Below, piece by piece: positions 62,058 through 64,000 of a DNA stretch of 64,000 nucleotides. The stretch lies in assembly GCF_900199545.1 (NCBI RefSeq), contig NZ_LT962671.1, positions 1,284,814 through 1,348,813 of the forward strand, written 5' to 3'. Made by a program: the position numbers and the translations under genes. This DNA is from Raoultibacter massiliensis (lineage in GTDB: Bacteria; Actinomycetota; Coriobacteriia; Coriobacteriales; Eggerthellaceae). The notes beneath the pieces were generated by a model. It saw nothing but the letters and a program-made list of their open reading frames with translations. It was not told where the DNA came from and did no database searches. Each line of letters begins with the position of its first letter. The first letter of the stretch is position 1.

Positions 62058-63401
62058 CTAGAGAGCAGCCAGATAGCGATCGCGCTCCCACTGGGTCACG
62101 TTGCGCTGGTAGCTGTTCCACTCTTCGCGCTTCGCTTCGACCAGGTAGCCATGGATGTGCTCGCCGAGAACCTCGCGCATGAAACCGGAGGACGCGAACA
62201 GTTCGACTGCTTCGCCAAGGCTGTCGGGCAACGTCGCAAAGCCCTGCTTGCGCAGCTCTTGGCGCGACAATCTGAAAAGATCGCGATCCTCGGCAGGCGC
62301 CTGCAGTTCGAGCTCGTCTTCGATGCCCTTGAGGCCCGCCGCAAGCATCGTCGCAAATGCAAGGTAGGGATTCGCGGCGGGATCGGGGCTGCGCAGCTCG
62401 ATGCGGCACGCGCTCTCCTTGCCGGGTTTGTAGCCGGGTATGCGCACCAGCGTCGATCGGTTGCGCTGCGCCCACGAGATGTATATGGGGGCCTCGCCGC
62501 CGTCGACCAGGCGCTTGTAGGAATTAACGTACTGGTTCGTGATCGCGCAGAATTCGGGGGCGTACTTCAAAAGGCCTGCGATGTAGTGCTTCGCCACCTT
62601 CGAAAGGTTGTAGCCCTGAGGGTCTTCCGGATCGAAGAACGCGTTGTTACCGTCCATATCGAACAGGCTCTGATGCACATGCATGCCGCTTCCCGCCTCG
62701 TCTGCCATGGGTTTGGGCATGAACGATGCGTGGACGCCATGCTTCATGGCGATTTCCTTCACTACGAGCTTGTAGGTCATCACCGCATCGGCCATGGACA
62801 GCGCATCGGAATAGCGCAGGTCGATCTCATGCTGAGAGGGGCCGTTCTCATGATGCGAGTATTCGACGGGTATCCCCATCTTCTCTAGCGTCAGCACTGT
62901 ATCGCGGCGCAAATCGCTCGCCGAATCAAGGCAGGTGAGATCGAAGTAGCCGCCGCGGTCGAGCACTTCGGTTCCCTCGGCGTCCTTGAAGTAATAGTAC
63001 TCGAGTTCGGGCCCCACGTTGAAGACGTATCCCATCTGGGCCGCCCGATCGACAATGCGTTTGAGCACGGTGCGGGGATCGCCCTCGAACGGCTCTCCCG
63101 AAGGCGTCTTGATCGTGCAGAACATGCGCGCGACCGCGTTCGAATCGGGACGCCATGGCAGCACCTGAAACGTCGATGCGTCGGGGTACGCGAGCATGTC
63201 GGACTCCTGCGTGCGACAGAAGCCCTCGACGCAGCTGCCGTCGAAGCCCATCCCCTCTGCGAACGCGTTTTCAAGCTCGCTCGGTATGACGGCGAACGAT
63301 TTCATGGTGCCGAGCACGTCGGTGAACCAAAAACGCACGAAATGGACGTCGCGGCCCTTGATTGTCTTAAGCACAAAATCCTGATCGGGATTCGTCGTCA
63401 T
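62058..63401 (-). CDS. glnA: Glutamine synthetase type I
   Basis: A 447-residue enzyme forming glutamine from glutamate and ammonia. Segments: MGFDGSCVEGF, NVGPELEYYYF (metal Glu), HHENGPSQHEIDLRY, MADEAGSGMHVHQSLFD and NRSTLVRIPGYK. The catalytic flap lies near PAANPYLAF. No obvious adenylylation site (KNLYDLP-like) is seen, so it is of the GSI-alpha size class. AGAAGG precedes ATG 63401. It is co-transcribed with the GlnR-like gene. Confidence 0.96.
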   Translation of the reverse strand: MTTNPDQDFVLKTIKGRDVHFVRFWFTDVLGTMKSFAVIPSELENAFAEGMGFDGSCVEGFCRTQESDMLAYPDASTFQVLPWRPDSNAVARMFCTIKTPSGEPFEGDPRTVLKRIVDRAAQMGYVFNVGPELEYYYFKDAEGTEVLDRGGYFDLTCLDSASDLRRDTVLTLEKMGIPVEYSHHENGPSQHEIDLRYSDALSMADAVMTYKLVVKEIAMKHGVHASFMPKPMADEAGSGMHVHQSLFDMDGNNAFFDPEDPQGYNLSKVAKHYIAGLLKYAPEFCAITNQYVNSYKRLVDGGEAPIYISWAQRNRSTLVRIPGYKPGKESACRIELRSPDPAANPYLAFATMLAAGLKGIEDELELQAPAEDRDLFRLSRQELRKQGFATLPDSLGEAVELFASSGFMREVLGEHIHGYLVEAKREEWNSYQRNVTQWERDRYLAAL

Positions 63402-63469
63402 CGATGCCTTCTTTCGGTCGCGGTACGGCGCGCCGCCTCTTGTTCGGCGGAATACTCTGTGATGTTTTC

Positions 63470-63513
63470 ATTATACTGCGCTTTATTTCAAGTTGATTAC
63501 GCGCCTCGATTAC
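63470..63513 (-). promoter_or_regulatory. glnA promoter with candidate GlnR-type box
   Basis: On the minus strand a TATAAT (63475-63470) lies about 69 bases before glnA. No good -35 is present. In its place is GTAAT-N6-GAAAT (63500-63485), with a further GTAAT at 63513-63509. This resembles the actinobacterial GlnR pattern gTnAC-N6-GaAAC. The match is loose and from memory of the consensus. Confidence 0.4.
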
Positions 63514-63750
63514 GTCGTCCAAGGAACCACGAAGTCAAATCCGCAACGCTTTGGTTTGCTAGAAAAGAAACAGTTTCCATGGCACAAAAATGTAATGTAC
63601 TACAGATTTGCCATCGTGTCGAAATGAGACCGGCGGGGGTTTGATGCTCTCGCACCGCCGATGCATACAGCCTGCCCGAGCTACGCCTGGCAGCAGCCGC
63701 CGATATGGAAAAGCCAGCCCGTAAGCTGACCTTTCCCGATGAATCTTCGT

Positions 63751-63821
63751 GCAGCCTGCTCGGAGGCTGCGGTTTGCGGTATGCCGGGCAGCCTGCTCGG
63801 AGGCTGCGGTTTGCGGTATGC
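63751..63821. repeat. Two exact 34-base direct repeats, each with a hairpin
   Basis: Units at 63751-63784 and 63788-63821 are identical over 34 bases, separated by 3 bases. Each begins with a stem GCAGCCT/AGGCTGC around loop GCTCGG, then GGTTTGCGGTATGC. They lie 20-90 bases after the metQ stop. They may be a duplicated 3' hairpin or a small mobile repeat. Confidence 0.85.
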
Positions 63822-63840
63822 AGGATCGCCTGCGCCGCAC

Positions 63841-64000
63841 TTAGAACGTCGTGACGACTGCCCCGTCGTACGTGGAATCGATGTATTGCTTGACGGTATC
63901 GCTCTGGAGCGCCTTGACGAGCGCCTGGATCTTCTCGGAATCCTTGTCGGCGGGACGCACGGCGATAACGTTCACGTATTTCTCGGCCGCTTCGGAATCG
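63841..64000 (-). CDS. metQ: Methionine ABC transporter substrate-binding protein MetQ, C-terminal end (partial)
   Basis: The last 53 codons of a minus-strand gene entering from the right edge: KYVNVIAVRPADKDSEKIQA then QYIDSTYDGAVVTTF and stop at 63843-63841. The pattern NVIAVR...ALVKALQSD...YDGAVV is typical of the NlpA/MetQ lipoprotein C-terminus. The signal peptide and most of the protein lie outside the window. Confidence 0.82.
   Translation of the reverse strand, partial: DSEAAEKYVNVIAVRPADKDSEKIQALVKALQSDTVKQYIDSTYDGAVVTTF

Larger units (their letters stand above)
63402..63840. other. 439-base intergenic region between metQ and glnA
   Basis: It contains the glnA promoter region (63470-63513) and a pair of 34-base direct repeats near the metQ end. 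The rest shows nothing I can identify. Its only sizeable open frame (63559-63840) is Arg/Ser-rich, spans the repeats, and lacks a ribosome binding site. Confidence 0.5.

Noticed and set aside
61317..62888. A 523-codon plus-strand frame opposite glnA and the GlnR-like gene
   Set aside because: Antisense shadow of two well-supported genes; no recognisable motifs.
63751..63821. CRISPR array
   Set aside because: Only two units with a 3-base gap, no spacer-sized intervals and no cas genes in the window.
63559..63840. 93-codon minus-strand frame between metQ and glnA
   Set aside because: Composed largely of the two 34-base repeats and Arg/Ser-rich sequence; no ribosome binding site.

Overview
The window is about 60% G+C, densely packed, and looks like the core chromosome of an anaerobic actinobacterium of the class Coriobacteriia, most likely family Eggerthellaceae. 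That placement is an inference from three things. One is a membrane-bound LuxR regulator divergent from a Tat-exported FAD reductase, a pairing typical of that family. Another is the two [NiFe] hydrogenases beside obligate-anaerobe genes such as rubrerythrin. The third is an actinobacterial-type GlnR-like orphan regulator. I cannot name the genus or species from sequence alone.

Layout. 1-4.2 kb: the 5' end of mfd, divergent nth, then an ECF sigma factor, its probable anti-sigma partner and a von Willebrand-type lipoprotein. 4.2-5.4 kb (minus): a small unknown ORF, a hydrogenase maturation protease and a three-helix membrane protein. 5.7-8.1 kb: FMN reductase, then an AraC regulator with an EamA exporter. 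8.2-11.8 kb (minus): a respiratory, membrane-bound [NiFe] hydrogenase (hyaABC). 12-18.6 kb: rubrerythrin, pheA, an exact parS site inside a convergent terminator, mntP behind a manganese riboswitch with two terminators, a MutY-like glycosylase, an Rrf2 regulator coupled to a degenerate AAA+ protein, and a HAD phosphatase. 18.7-23.3 kb: a MarR regulator with a heterodimeric ABC exporter. 23.6-34.3 kb: tRNA-Asp and a cell-shape operon (mreB, mreC, mreD, PBP2, rodA) running into a DUF697 protein, a radical SAM protein and its DUF2344 partner. 34.4-38.5 kb: a cytoplasmic sulfhydrogenase-type [NiFe] hydrogenase (hydBGDA). 38.5-45.4 kb: ndk, a TPR protein, a cyclophilin, tRNA-Arg, an RlmD-type methyltransferase, a P1 peptidase and a ClC channel. 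45.5-55.6 kb: the rplU-rpmA-obg-proB-proA-nadD-yqeK-rsfS cluster, split between nadD and yqeK by a LuxR/flavoprotein pair. 55.8-64 kb: polA, two glycosyltransferases, a GlnR-like regulator behind glnA, and the 3' end of metQ.

The genes suggest a strict anaerobe that oxidises or produces H2 at the membrane (Hya) and in the cytoplasm with NAD(P)H (Hyd). It has exported flavin reductases for organic electron acceptors and a rod-type elongasome. The most notable observations are: a tandem-duplicated MreC; a parS centromere site that is also a bidirectional terminator; a Mn riboswitch leader with two consecutive terminators; a hydrogenase large subunit lacking the usual cleaved tail; a regulator/flavoprotein cassette splitting a conserved operon; a pseudo-AAA+ protein; and a ribosomal protein L21 with a long histone-like tail.
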